Assembly: GCA_023055505.1 (NCBI GenBank)
Contig: JALIRH010000026.1
Span: 6,587,591 to 6,651,590, forward strand
From: Callipepla californica brunnescens
Lineage: Eukaryota > Chordata > Aves > Galliformes > Odontophoridae
Direction: 5' to 3'
Length of the DNA: 64,000 nucleotides
In this document: positions 24,885 through 37,040 of the stretch, in pieces
Layout of the letters: each line of letters begins with the position of its first letter
How positions within the stretch are numbered: the first letter of the stretch is position 1
Notes under the pieces: model-generated
The model's database searches: none
Seen by the model: the letters and a program-made list of their open reading frames with translations, nothing else
What the model was told of the DNA's origin: nothing
Program-made: the position numbers and the translations under genes

Positions 24885-24980
24885 AGTATTCCTTTTGGAG
24901 CAGAGGAGGGAATCTGGAAAAGCTCCTGGAAGGGCATAGAAAATTAGATCTTCTAAAAGTAGGAGGCTCTGTACGTGGGA

Positions 24981-25022
24981 TTTTTTTTTTTTCTTAGTTT
25001 TCTTTTTTTTTTTTCTTTCTTC
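24981..25022. repeat. T-rich simple tract
   Basis: Two runs of 10 or more T with single C, A and G interruptions. No element body is recognisable. Confidence 0.75.
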
Positions 25023-28000
25023 TGCTAATAGTAGATTCTGTGGGTGTACAACTGCTGACAGCCACATATAAACACTGCTGCAGATTTCTGCTACCCCTGC
25101 TACAAATTTTGGACCTGTTGTGCTGTAATTTCAGAGCTTCTGTTTTTGTATATCCAATTATAGATCTTATTTTGGTGTTGAACTTTCAGCAGGTGGCTGT
25201 AGTAGGCACAGATCTAGCTGACTGTTATATATGGAATCGTAAAAAGCGAGCACCAGAGAGAAAGCTTGGTTGTAAACTGATTGTGATTTATTCCCTTTTT
25301 TTTTATTAAAGACAAAAAGCATACAAATCCTTATAGGCTAGGGGATTTTAAAAGGATATGCAAAGTACTAGTGTTCCATACTTACACTAATATTGCAGAT
25401 ATGTAAGAAATGATAATCAAGAGTTAATTGCATTGTAAGTGTACATAATCTCATGAACTGTTCTCCACTGAAGTCATAATTAACCGTCTGCATGCACAGA
25501 GCTGTCCAGTAACGTTTCCTAGCAGCACTTATCATCAAGGATTTGGCACTAGGTTAAAATGGTTTACACAGAGCCAGTTAGAAATTGTAATTTTCATCAA
25601 ACACTACAGTAGTTTTGTCTGTTCTGATTAAGAACCGCACTTATTTTCTAGCTTAAGATGTAGTGACAAGTGTCAAAGCAAATTTTCTATTTAATAAGAT
25701 ATTGAAGCATCAGTACTACTTGTTAGGAGAGAATCATAGTCCTAATGCAGCAAGAAGAAGATGGATGTTATGGTTGTGTCCGTAACCTGGGATTCTGGGG
25801 AGTAAGTTTGAAAGCTGTTTAATTAGAACGGTTTGATCTCTTTTCTGCCCTACCTTTGGGAGAGAAAAAAAAAACACAAAAAGAAACCCAAACGAATAAT
25901 AAGAATAAAAGGACCTCTGGTTTTGTATTGCATCTTACCTTAGCTAAGTATTCAACAGAAGAGAAATAAATTATCTTAAACTTTGCAATGCCACATGCTA
26001 ATTTAGACTCAGAACAAAGAAATGGAAATCATTTTGTGAGTAGTTCAAAGGTAATCTCTCTAGTGATTGTGTAAAATTTAGACTTTAACATGAGTCTGGT
26101 CATGAAATGCCTTCAGATATCAGCCCACATTACAATCTGCTGTTTTGTTTTGAATGAGTGTGTCGTGACTTGAAGTTTAAGTGGTAACTACAGATAAGAT
26201 TGAACAAAGTGCTTCAACGATATCCTTTTTCAAGTTTGCTGCTGGAAATACTTCTATTTAATTTGCTGAAGTCCATTGAGAATATAATTTTGTTTTGCTT
26301 TACATAAAATTAACAAACTTGTGATGTTCAAAAGCTGGTGCCAAAATCTTAATTGAAACAGACATTTTTTACGGTCTTAAGCATGTTGCTTGGAAAAGGA
26401 ACATCCTGTCTGAAATAATTTTATCTTTGATCTTTAAATACTGAGACCAATTCAGTTGGAATGCTTTCCATGCGTTTCAATTGTTTAGAGTATTTTCTTT
26501 CTTGTGCTACTTTTCTAATGTATTATACTGTAAACACGATTATTTTAGGAGAGTGCCCGCGCTAGGCTTTCTCCCAGAGCATTCATTCTCATTTTCTGTA
26601 GAGAGGCGGAGCTGCTTTTTGTTGTTTTTCTCCAATTTTAGCAAATCTGATTGGGGTTACTGTATTTGTGTCAGCAGTAGTAAGATCACCTCTGCTGAAA
26701 TAACTGAACCTTTCTGAAATGCCTGTCTAGCTTCTGGTCTGTAGGAGTGCAAACCTCTTCTGCAGTGCACTTGGTGTGGTTTTACCATGCAGAAATGGGA
26801 TGTGTAGGAGGACAGGAACTGAAAGATAAAATCCAGGGAGATCAAAAGAAGGATATACATATCTTTGTTAATAAGAACTTAGATCTGAAATAGCATCTTT
26901 TTGATCCTGCAAAGGGCTGGAGGAGAGCATTGAATTGAGATGGGAGGTACAGGCTAGCTGAGCTGTCACTGCATTTCTGCTGCTCCTTTCTCTGCCATCC
27001 ATTGTGATAGATGGATGTCAAGAACGAGCACGCTCGGACTTGCTCCTCTTCTCAAACGGGCCATTTATGAGCTTGTTCTGCTGTAAAATTAGTGCCTTGT
27101 CTCGAACAGCCTTTGAGGATTTGGTGAAAAGGTTTGTATGTATCTATACACGTTCTTGTAAACATGTTCAAAAGATGTGTCCATTCTGATTTTCTCCACT
27201 AGCAGAGCTACTTATGTCGGTAGGACTGGGAAGGGGATCTGTTGCTCTCAGATAAATGCGGTGGTTTTTACTGTTCAAATAGAAGTGCTGCAGAATGCAG
27301 TGCTACAGTCCAGATGCTGCTAAGCTCGTGCATACTACAGGGTTTTGATTTGTGTTACTATTTCTTATCACTTGGCATCTTCATTTGGGAGTTTGCTACC
27401 TATCTTCTTGCTTTCAAGGTTAGCTGTCTCAGGTGAGATGTCCGAGTGTATTAAATGTGGTTTAGGCCTTTGATGTAGTATTTTTGCAGGGGTCTGAGCT
27501 GTGGGATACTGCATTTCTCAGCTGGCTGTCAACTGGGTAAGATAAATTGTTTATCCGAGCTATTAAGGAAACTGGCGCTGTTCTTCGATTTTATTTTCAG
27601 AAGTTTCCAGAGCTTTTTTCAAATGAGCACAAACCATTTAGCAAGTCTGAAAATCTGAGTCCTCTCCCCATCCTTCCTGGTCTTTTTATTTTTTCTTGAA
27701 CAGTGGCGTAATTTTGAAGAGAGTCTAGCTCATGAGAGAGCCAGTCTGTCCGCTTAGTGCTGTCCTGTGTGAAGGCAGGAAAATCTAATTGACATGCTAT
27801 GAGTTGAGTAGTGAATGAGTGTTTTCCTCATTTCTCCGGCCTGGGATGCTCTCAGTCCGCACAGAATAGCAAGAGAGAGCTGCCTCTGCTGGGACTGAAG
27901 CGGTGAGACGTGCCTCCCGTCACTTAGACTGGAGATGGCACATGGCTGAATTGTGTAGTTTTCCCAGTAGATTGCATGCTGAATCTCAGGAACTCATCAT

Positions 28001-28680
28001 ACTGGGAGGATAGGCTGAGGAAAAGAGCATCAACTAAAGCCAATAGCTGCGTACTCCGGTCTTCTTCCATCTGACAAACTGTTTTGTGCAGGAACAGACT
28101 TTGATCAATTATGTCCTTATATATAATGTATGCAGTTCTATTTCTGGCTCTGCTGTTTTCCACAAGTGTTTCTTCTAGAACTATAACATACTGGCTTTGG
28201 CTTTAAAATTACATCTATTCCTATTTTAAATTGTAGAACCGTGGTTCATTTTAATAAGCTATCATATCTCTGCTAACTGATATTCAAGTGCATATTGAAG
28301 TTTATCGAGAATATCTTGTTTGCAACACGGGAAATTGAGCTCTGTCTTTCTCTCACTTACGTGCAATCAAATTTTTGACTGCACTGACATTTTAGCCTTC
28401 TTGTACAACATGTTCTGTGCTGAGTTTTTCACGTAAGGCATTCTCCACCAGGGTAGTCCCTCTGTGTGTTAAGCTCAGTACGTGGGGGCAGGAGTGCAAG
28501 CAGCAATTGTCCTGTGAAATATGCTATTGACCTGTATTGATTTCTCATTTAGCTGCACTGGGTGTTCACCTGGAAATCCAGCTGGGTTTCTACTTACTCA
28601 TGAGAAAGCTGATTAGTCTTACGTTATCTAACAAATGAGTTTAGGTACTAAGGGCTTATGCATATTTTATGCATCCTATG

Positions 28681-28699
28681 AACAAAACAAAACAAAAAA
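28681..28699. repeat. (CAAAA)n simple repeat
   Basis: Three to four CAAAA-like units in an A-rich stretch. Confidence 0.65.
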
Positions 28700-30729
28700 T
28701 ACATCTATATGAAATAATGAACTTCCCAGGAGGTAAATAGTGTCGTTTACTATAGCCTACAATTAAGTTATTTTTTCAGTTCATGGAAGGAGAAGTAAGC
28801 AATGGATTAGTAATTAGTTTGTCTGCTTGTGTTTTAAGCCAGCCGTGCACTTCGGGATTCTGGAGTGCAAGATGAAACGTTTGGAAACCATATGGAATCA
28901 GGTTACGCCTGGCTGGAATCCCAGGCTTCTGGTTTGCCATTGTATGACCTCCAGGAGTTCCAGATTTCTGCTGAGAATTTTTCACATGTCATGTCATCTT
29001 TCCAAATAAATATTTCTTGAGGTCTGTGTTGGCACAGCTTCTTAGGAATGCTCTGCTACGCTGGCTTCTCTGGCTGTGAGATTGGGTTGGTAGGCTGGTA
29101 CTCTGGTTCTTCTCGTTTCCAGGTGGTCTAGATTTCACTGGTGGATGTGTGGAAACTGCTTTATAAGGAAGGGCAGACAGTGTTGAATTAAAGGGAGGCA
29201 AAATAAAAATGACTGTTCTCAGTCATGGAAGGTCAGAGCTGTTTGTGCTGAGTGCCCAAATAGAGTCCTTTCAGAAAGAGGGTGATGGAGCACTCATGTT
29301 TCTCTCTGAAATTCATGAAGAATATCTTCCATTCCATCTTCTGCGTTTTTCTTCTCGTGGTTTCTTTGATCCTTGTTGCAGGGAGTGTTCCTGATTTTGA
29401 AAGTTAATGTCCAGTTGTGCATGTGTGGGAAGAAGGGAATGTTTAATTCATTGCCAAGATATGCTTTTATGAGTGGGAGAGTTTCATTCTGTTTCTAAGA
29501 ACCGATTGCACATCACATCAAATAGGACATGTAAATGTCCACGTGAGTTGTAATATAAGAATTGTGACTCTGTCATTTGTCTTAGAAATGGTAACAAAAA
29601 AAAAAAACAAACAGGAAAGACTGAGACGTGTGCCTTAATTTTGACAGCGTAGCAAAATAGTCTTACATTCTTTCTTTGTGGAGCGTGCTGAGGAAATTTT
29701 GACAAGGAATAGCGGCAGTGTAGCCTACCAGTGCAGGGTTAGTCATGCAGTGGTTGTAAAAAGCAAATCCTTATGTGGTATCCTCTTCCGGTTTGAACCT
29801 TTACACAAATCTGAAACTAGAAAAACTGGGTGATAGTTGGGAATTTGTAATTTCTTGCTCATATTTTTCATTTTGGGAATGGGCTTGCATTTGGCTGTAC
29901 CCATATTATACTATAAAAGCAAACAGAAGTACAGATGCTATCAGGAGAGATGTTTTCATTATAAACTTCCACGTGTTTGGCTTTTATTCCTGTTTTCAGG
30001 GGTCTGTGGGTTATTATTGTTTTCAGCTTAGATCTGAAAATATGGCACTAGTAACTTCTGCCTTCTTTGTGTTCAAGGAGCTTATTTACTGACATCTGTA
30101 CTTCCCATTTAATACAGAGAATATGGTTTGGAATGCTTGTAGTATTTGAATGTGAACAGGATAAGTTTCAATTTTACTTTCAAATGATGCTTGTTGTTTC
30201 CAAAAGTAATAGTTTTCACTTGAAGTTAAGCACAGTTCAGTCATGCCTATAGAGAGTAAGAAGTTTCTTCCACTACTCCCATTTGATCTCATACTCTGCT
30301 GTTCTATTAGGAAACTATTCTGTTGATTGCAGGGGGCTTAGAATCTCTCTTATCCTAAAATGTGTATATTATAATGGCAGCGTGATGGCAGTACTGGCAG
30401 CAGATTGCAGAAATAAATGCACGCTGAAGCTTAACACAAGCATGGTGCCTGTATTGAACTAAACCACTCTGACAAGTCAAGGTCTTTATATATAAATGAC
30501 AGCAAAGGAAATAAGAGTGAAAATGATCTGAGTCTATCATTTACATAGCAAATAAACTTCAATGGGGAAAACAAGGGATTATAGGGTAATACTGAGAATT
30601 TTAGACAGGAGAATTGCTCTCATATTCATTAAATTCAGCAGTAAGAACATTCCCCAACATTAGCTGTTTTAATTTCACTTCATATAATCAAACTGAATTT
30701 TGCTCGCTACTAATGGTACAGCTTCAATA

Positions 30730-30755
30730 GCTGGACAGATAACTATTTGTCCAGC
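30730..30755. repeat. 11-bp hairpin with 4-base loop
   Basis: GCTGGACAGAT, loop aact, ATTTGTCCAGC. The arms are complementary at 10 of 11 positions, plus one G-T wobble. It is too short for a microRNA precursor, and no T run follows. Confidence 0.7.
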
Positions 30756-32158
30756 CAAATGTGTTCTCATCTATGCTGTTGCCATCTGCTACTATAAATG
30801 GGACAAGCATTGTTAGTGTCTTTGGCCAGATGTGGTTTAAATCCCTCTCATTCTCTGGTAATAAAAATGCTTTGGTAGACAAGCGAAGGTGTATCACTCT
30901 TAGTTGGTTCTGGTGAGATGGAGTTTGCAAGGTGCCACTGTTGGAAAGAAGCTGTATGAGATGAGAGCTAGACATTATGTATTCTGTATGTTCGTAGAGG
31001 AGTTATACTTCTGCCTGTCAGGATCATAAATGATTGTAAAAATTAATTTTAATGCAGAAACTTGAAGAATAGTTTAATGGAGCTAACTGCTTTTCAGATG
31101 TTCATTCTCAATATTTTTTAATGTTTTATCCCTGAATCACTCTTAAACTAATGCACATACTTGGAAGTAAAGAAAGAAAAAGCTGCTTGCCTCATAGGAA
31201 TTTCTGCAATCTTCACTGGGAAAGAATTAAATGAATTCTGCATTTTGGAATCTTATATGTTCCTATTTGATTTTATTTGATTTTTTTTAATTCTGTAACA
31301 CATTCAATATAAAATTGAAAGAGTTATTTGTCTTTAAAGCTAGTTAAAATTAAGGATTAACTTTTATGCTATTAAATAGAGTAGCTTTCCAATTAAAAAG
31401 ATAATATTTGTACACTAACAATCTTTAGATTGCTCTTATTTTTTTTTCCCTTCCATTTCTCAATTTGATTGGCACAGAGTATGATTGGCTTTGTTTATTG
31501 TCACCACTATGGCTTAAGGAAAGCTCTGAAGGAATAACCCTGTAAGGAGAAAGAACTTGAGTGTTTAGCTGTTCTAGGATTGTGTTATTCTAGGTGTAGG
31601 ATTATATCAGTGACTAAGGGGCATATCCCACATGGCATCTGGATCTCTCTGTTCCCCAAAGGGATTCTTTCCAGCCCCAGGTTGCATTTGTTTCAGAGAA
31701 GCCTTCTTATTCAGTGAGCTCAATTGGATTTCCAGGCTAATGTGGGTCGTTGCAATACTGTAAGTGCCCTTCCTTCCCTTCTTCACTTTCTCTTAATTGC
31801 AGCCTTCAGGTGAGAGGTTAGCTAACATCCTATCCCTGTAGGTGAATCACTGCAGTTTCTCTTCGGCTAGACTTAGGCATAGAGAATAGCTTTCTCATTT
31901 AGCCTTCTGTGATAATGAAAGTGGTAGGAGCACATCTTACTCTTCTCTACTTATAACGACTGTCTTACATCTGAGTATTCTCTTTATTTTGTCCCACATC
32001 GTTGTAGACCAGCAACAGGGATGTGAATCTAAGCCGAGTACAATGCTCTATACTTAATATGTAGATAGAACCTCACTCTCATCACTTCTGTAGTGGGTGG
32101 GACTTTCTCTGGAGTGGTTTCAGGAATCTATTAAAAACAATAAAGCTTGACAAAAGAG

Positions 32159-32174
32159 AAAAAAAAAAAAAAAA
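32159..32174. repeat. Poly(A) run, 16 bases
   Basis: It follows aataaagcttgacaaaagag (32139-32158), an AATAAA-bearing context that superficially resembles the end of a retroposed transcript. No parent gene is recognisable upstream. Confidence 0.75.
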
Positions 32175-34400
32175 CATGACAGTACTACTCGCATTTATAA
32201 AAGAGACAGATTTTACATTATCTGCAGTAAGAGCACAACACTGGGTATCAGGTCATAAATTAACAGTAGGTTGTTAATTAGCACATTGGTTTATTTCCCT
32301 AATTTAGACCATCTTCATTCCTCTTCTTAGGAGAAAAACAATATGATACTGATTCTAAACAAATTCTGTCCTGAAAATAAAATAAATCACCCTTCACTCT
32401 GTTCTACCTAGGGATTCTGAAATCGTAAGTCTTTTCCAAATTTGCTGAGTTCAAAGGATATTGAAGATAATCATTCAATAAAACTAATTGCAAGTTCATC
32501 TCTGTTCCATTCATTATGTGGGTATGTTATAAAACTGCTTGTTTAGTGTATGTTGGCTTAATCCCAGTTGCCACCCTGTCAAGTAGTTGGTGTTAGTCTT
32601 TTCCGAGTAGTCTTCCTTTTAGCTGTTATTCCAAGTGGAGCTGGGCAATCCTCAGAAGCTTTTTTTGTAGTATGCACACCTAACCTCTATTTCTACCCAG
32701 GAGATGTTTAGCTCCAGTTTGTAAATAAATGCTTATCCTTTAGGGTAATGATGCAGTGCCTTAGGAAAGGTGCTGAATGACCGAACTCCTGATTTAACTA
32801 CGGACACAGGAATAGGCCTAAATAATCAGTTTCAGACTTCCTGAAGATGTACTTTCCTTTGTATGGATAAAATGTATTTCAGTCTTAGAAGAAATGAGAT
32901 CTCCAATGCAGTGAGGGTTTACCATCCATGTTACGGTTTTTATCACTCACCTCTAACTTCAAAAACCAGAATGCCAGAATTTCATAACACACAACCATGG
33001 TGACATGAAGTGTGGCTTCAGATGCTGTTTTCCCACATAATATAACTTCCCATGCAGTAGTTCTAATAGACAGTGTGAACACAGGAGAGAAGATTGTGCT
33101 TTTTTTCTTTAATTCCAGCAGTTATTAAGAGAACACTGATGACTTTGCAGTAGTCAGTGCAGTGTTAATGATGTTTCTTTTTGGGAGGGGCTTTTAGTAT
33201 CAGTCATCTTTCACTGTCATCATTTGAACTTAGCAGGCACAGCCCTACAAAGTGAAGGCAACCGTGCTACTGATTTAAGAGATAACAGTACAGGCCTGTC
33301 CTGGAGTATCATATTAAACCTTCCTGTAATGATTTGTGGTACAGAAGAGAGAGATTTGTTGTACTGAAAGGTACAAAAAGTACATTGGTTTGAATAGAGC
33401 TGTGGAAATATTATCCATTACATGGAGCAAAAAAAGTCTTTTTATGGACTGGGAGGGAAAAAATAATCTTTAGGAAAATTAGTTTTTCACAGTGCTTGAG
33501 AAGTTACTAGCAAGTTGGACTGGGCACTTGAGTTGTGTGTATATATACACGCAGCCAGTGCTTTCCAGGAGATGAAGTTTCAGCTTTCACAAGACTAAAG
33601 AGCTGTACATATGAAAGAACGGATAGCCTTCAGTTATTTATTTTGATAACATCAGGTACCACTTGTCCTAAGAGGGGTAGCTTAGAGAGTTTAGGGGGTT
33701 GGAAATGAAGTGTGGCTATCTTCAGATTTCTCAGATAAATTCAGTCCTCAGCAGTGGCCATATGTTAATTTGATAGAAGATGGAAAATATTTATTTCACA
33801 AGACACTGTGGAATGGATAAGCGATACCAGTCCATTTATTGGTGAAGGAGCATGTGTGCTGTAAAACTCGTCTTTCAAACTCCAGGTATTTTCAGTTCAC
33901 AAAAGAACTAGTGAATTAAAAATAATAATTCAGCTTGCAGAAGTGTGTGGCTTTGGCGTACTATGTCAGGGCAAGCAGAACTCTCTTTAACTGGGTCCTG
34001 TCAGTGCGTTCATGGCAAGGCCAAGTGTTTTGTTCTTTACAGTTGTTTCAGTGGGAAATACTTACAGTAGATCTGTCTGTGGTCACACATACACTCAAAG
34101 AGCTCAGATAATTCAGTGTCCTAACTTTATATGACGTTAGCTTTCTTTTTAGCCCCTTTCCACTCTGTGCCAGTTAGAGAAGGCATTCCAGATCGTGGCG
34201 TAGAGTTGCTTCTTTCCTTGCCTGGTTCTTTCATGTCTGCACCTTCTGATAGTATTTGCCAGGAGCTGCTATTTCTGGCAACAGTAGTGAAGTGTGTTTT
34301 ACTTTTGTTCTGCTGAATAAAGGGAAGGTTATGCAAAGGACTGTCCTGCATTTCGAGATTTAGTGAGTTTATAAGGACACTATTTCAGTTGAGATGTTGA

Positions 34401-34480
34401 GCTACAGTTCAGGAGATTTGTTTTAGTCCCTGACTGACAGAGTTGCTGTGTGAATTTTGCCTGCTGTGATTTTTCTTAGG
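34401..34480 (+). mobile_element. Possible MIR-type SINE fragment
   Basis: The order ttcaggagatttgttttagt, ccctgactgacagagttg, ctgtgtgaattttgcctgct parallels the tRNA-derived and core part of MIR: a CAGGAGACCTGGGTTC-like string, then a CTCTG-like string, then CTTGCTGTGTGACCTTGG. It is highly diverged, and the B-box region is degraded. MIR-type copies are rare and ancient in birds. The assignment rests on colinearity by eye. Confidence 0.4.
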
Positions 34481-37025
34481 GTAAATGCCAAAGGAGGATA
34501 GTTTCTTATTTTGCTGACATCCTAGTTCCCAGGGGACTGCGTTGAAATATCAGCTAATATTTGTAAGAGCACTCATGCACTGCAGAAAAATAAGTGTTCT
34601 TTTGAAACACAGAACTCGAATGATGTATTAAATGCTGTAAATAGATGTGTAAGGAATGATGGTTTAAGGATGCTAACCATCACATCTCTGTTGCCCTTGT
34701 GCTTAGCTGTCTTAGCAGTGGTGGCGTGGCTGAGGCTGAATGCTCAGATTGAGTTATTGTAGCGTTTGGTTTCTGTGTGAAGCAATTAGAAAAGCCACAG
34801 ATGGTTTTAAAGATAAATGCAGTACTAAATTTGAGCGTAATTTGAAAAGGAATAATTCAGAAGGACTTCTTTCAATTGAGGATCTATAAGAACGTCTTAA
34901 AATTCAACATTTCAGTTCCTATGGACATCAGTGGAAAAACTTCTAATGCAGAGGGACATAGGCCCAGCCCTGTTTCACTTATAAAAAGTGGCAGATTTTT
35001 TGTTTTAATTGCCAAAGATGTTGTACAGTAATAAAACTGTCATGCATGGTCACTCCCCCTTATTCTGCCTCGCATAAAACTGTTGTAGAAATATCCTGTG
35101 CTACTATTGGCATAATCCTCCTTAAAATACTGATAAAAATTCTGTTCTCACACTAAGGAAAATGTGTTAATAAATAGCTGAGGTACCAAGAATACTAATG
35201 ATGTTGATTTCTATTTTTCAATTTGTGAGTGCTAGAAGGCAAGTCAACTGAAAAGAACAAAAGATTATCTGGGTTCAAAACAAGCAAATATAAACATTGG
35301 AAATTCAATTAATCCCCTGCCAATTTGTCTGAAAAATGCCTAAACTCAGTTAACTTTGACTCTAGAATTTTGAAAGATCTTTCAACTGTTGATGCAATTG
35401 AATTTAAGCAATTGGATTTTAAATTACAACTGTTTTTAGTTTACTTAATTGGTAGAATTTGGAAATATAAACCATACCAGGGAGAAAAAAAAAAAAACAA
35501 ACAAGAGCGAGGATACCGTTGTGCTTTTTTTTAAAGCAAGAATTGAAAAAAATGTAGAAAAGCCTGTTTTGAATGCTGACATAGATTTCAGATGTGCCTT
35601 AAATAATTTCTGGCAAAGGATCATAGCGTAGAGACTGCGTGAGGGCTACAGCTGAATGGAGAGCTCTGTGTACTGCAGGATGTATAACTGCTGTGATTTA
35701 AATGGAGTACTGAGGTAAGTGTGCTCTGAGGGACAGTGTTCTGCTAGCAGTGCTATCCTTGCAGGGGATGAGGGGAAGAAGAAGGTATCTCATATACTTG
35801 AAAGGTTATTCTTGCCTCCTTGACACAAAGTTCTGATCTCAGAAGGGGAAAGTCTGCTATGCAACATCAAGTGTCAACAGCAGCATACAGAAATAGCGAT
35901 GGCAACAGCTTTCCTTAGGTGTCATACATTAAAACAAACAGAAAGCCTCAGTACTGCATCCTAGTTTCCAGCAGTGGAAACCTGAGGTTACTTGACAACC
36001 TCTGTACGTTGCAGCAAAGCTCTGCTGTGACTCTGGATTTCCCTTGGAAGGAGTAAGGCAGAAGCAGAATATTAAAGAACATAATAGGGATGTGGAAGCA
36101 GCTGTCCTGGAAGATTTATCATTAGCAGTTACTTCTCAGAAAAGTTCCATAACTATTCTTCCTCCAGACCATCATTTCTAATAGTACCCAACTGTGTTAT
36201 TACCCAGGGCCATTCTTCCCAAAACTTTTTGAACTCATTTATAGATTATTTTTAAAAACATGCCCTGCCAATTGATGAATTCTAGAGTTTAATTAAGCTT
36301 TGTAAGAGAAAATAACTTGTTTGTTTTACATGTTCAGTCTGGTGATTTTCTAATTTGTGTACTGTGGGAAATAGTGGATGCTAAGTTTCGCAAAGATGCA
36401 TTTGTGACACAAGTAAAATCATCAACAGCAATGTCCCTTACAATGCCCTGATTCTACTGTTGTCTTTTCTAGGCACTGAAATGTGTAACATTTTTCAGGA
36501 AGGTGAAAATGATAGCTTTAAATACCACAGGACCATAGCAGCTATGGTAATTATTTTATTATTTTCCATATCTTTTAGTTATAGGCTTAATACCTGAACA
36601 CAGCCCCCAGATTTGTTATAATCTACGTATGGATACAAACTCTGTAGTGTGGAATCGAGCCTTAGTGCAGGAAGATTGGGAGCTACTGCACTGAACAAAA
36701 TGGAGATTGTTGGTACATAAGGAAAAGCTATTCCTTTTGGCACAGAGTGAGCTCCGTGCAGCAAGTCAATATGTAAAATTACTGTTCTGGACCACCACTG
36801 GTGTATATGACTCAACATCTCCACATTAATCTACACGCTGTGCAAAATATTTTCTCCTGCAGTGGTTTTCACATTGATTGTAAGGGAGAGGACGCTGGAC
36901 TGGCAGCTCAGGGGTGCTTGCAAAAAGAAGAAAAATAATAAATTATTAGTACTGCAGTGTAATTTATATCCTGCTATTGCACAAGGATTTAAGAAAAATG
37001 GTGTGCCCACCCCATCTATTTCGTC

Positions 37026-37040
37026 TTTTTTTTTTTTTTT
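37026..37040. repeat. Poly(T) run, 15 bases
   Basis: Direct observation in otherwise unique sequence. Confidence 0.8.

Larger units (their letters stand above)
23066..34400. other. Non-coding, no recognisable gene
   Basis: No paired splice sites around a long open frame and no CpG island. Contents noted: 17 A at 24540-24556, an 18-bp perfect palindrome at 24867-24884, a T-rich tract at 24981-25022, (CAAAA)n at 28681-28699, a hairpin at 30730-30755 and 16 A at 32159-32174. A tRNA A-box-like string (24441-24451) lacks a B box. Confidence 0.5.

Noticed and set aside
32139..32174. Retropseudogene tail (aataaa followed by a 16-A run)
   Set aside because: No recognisable gene body or target-site duplication upstream.
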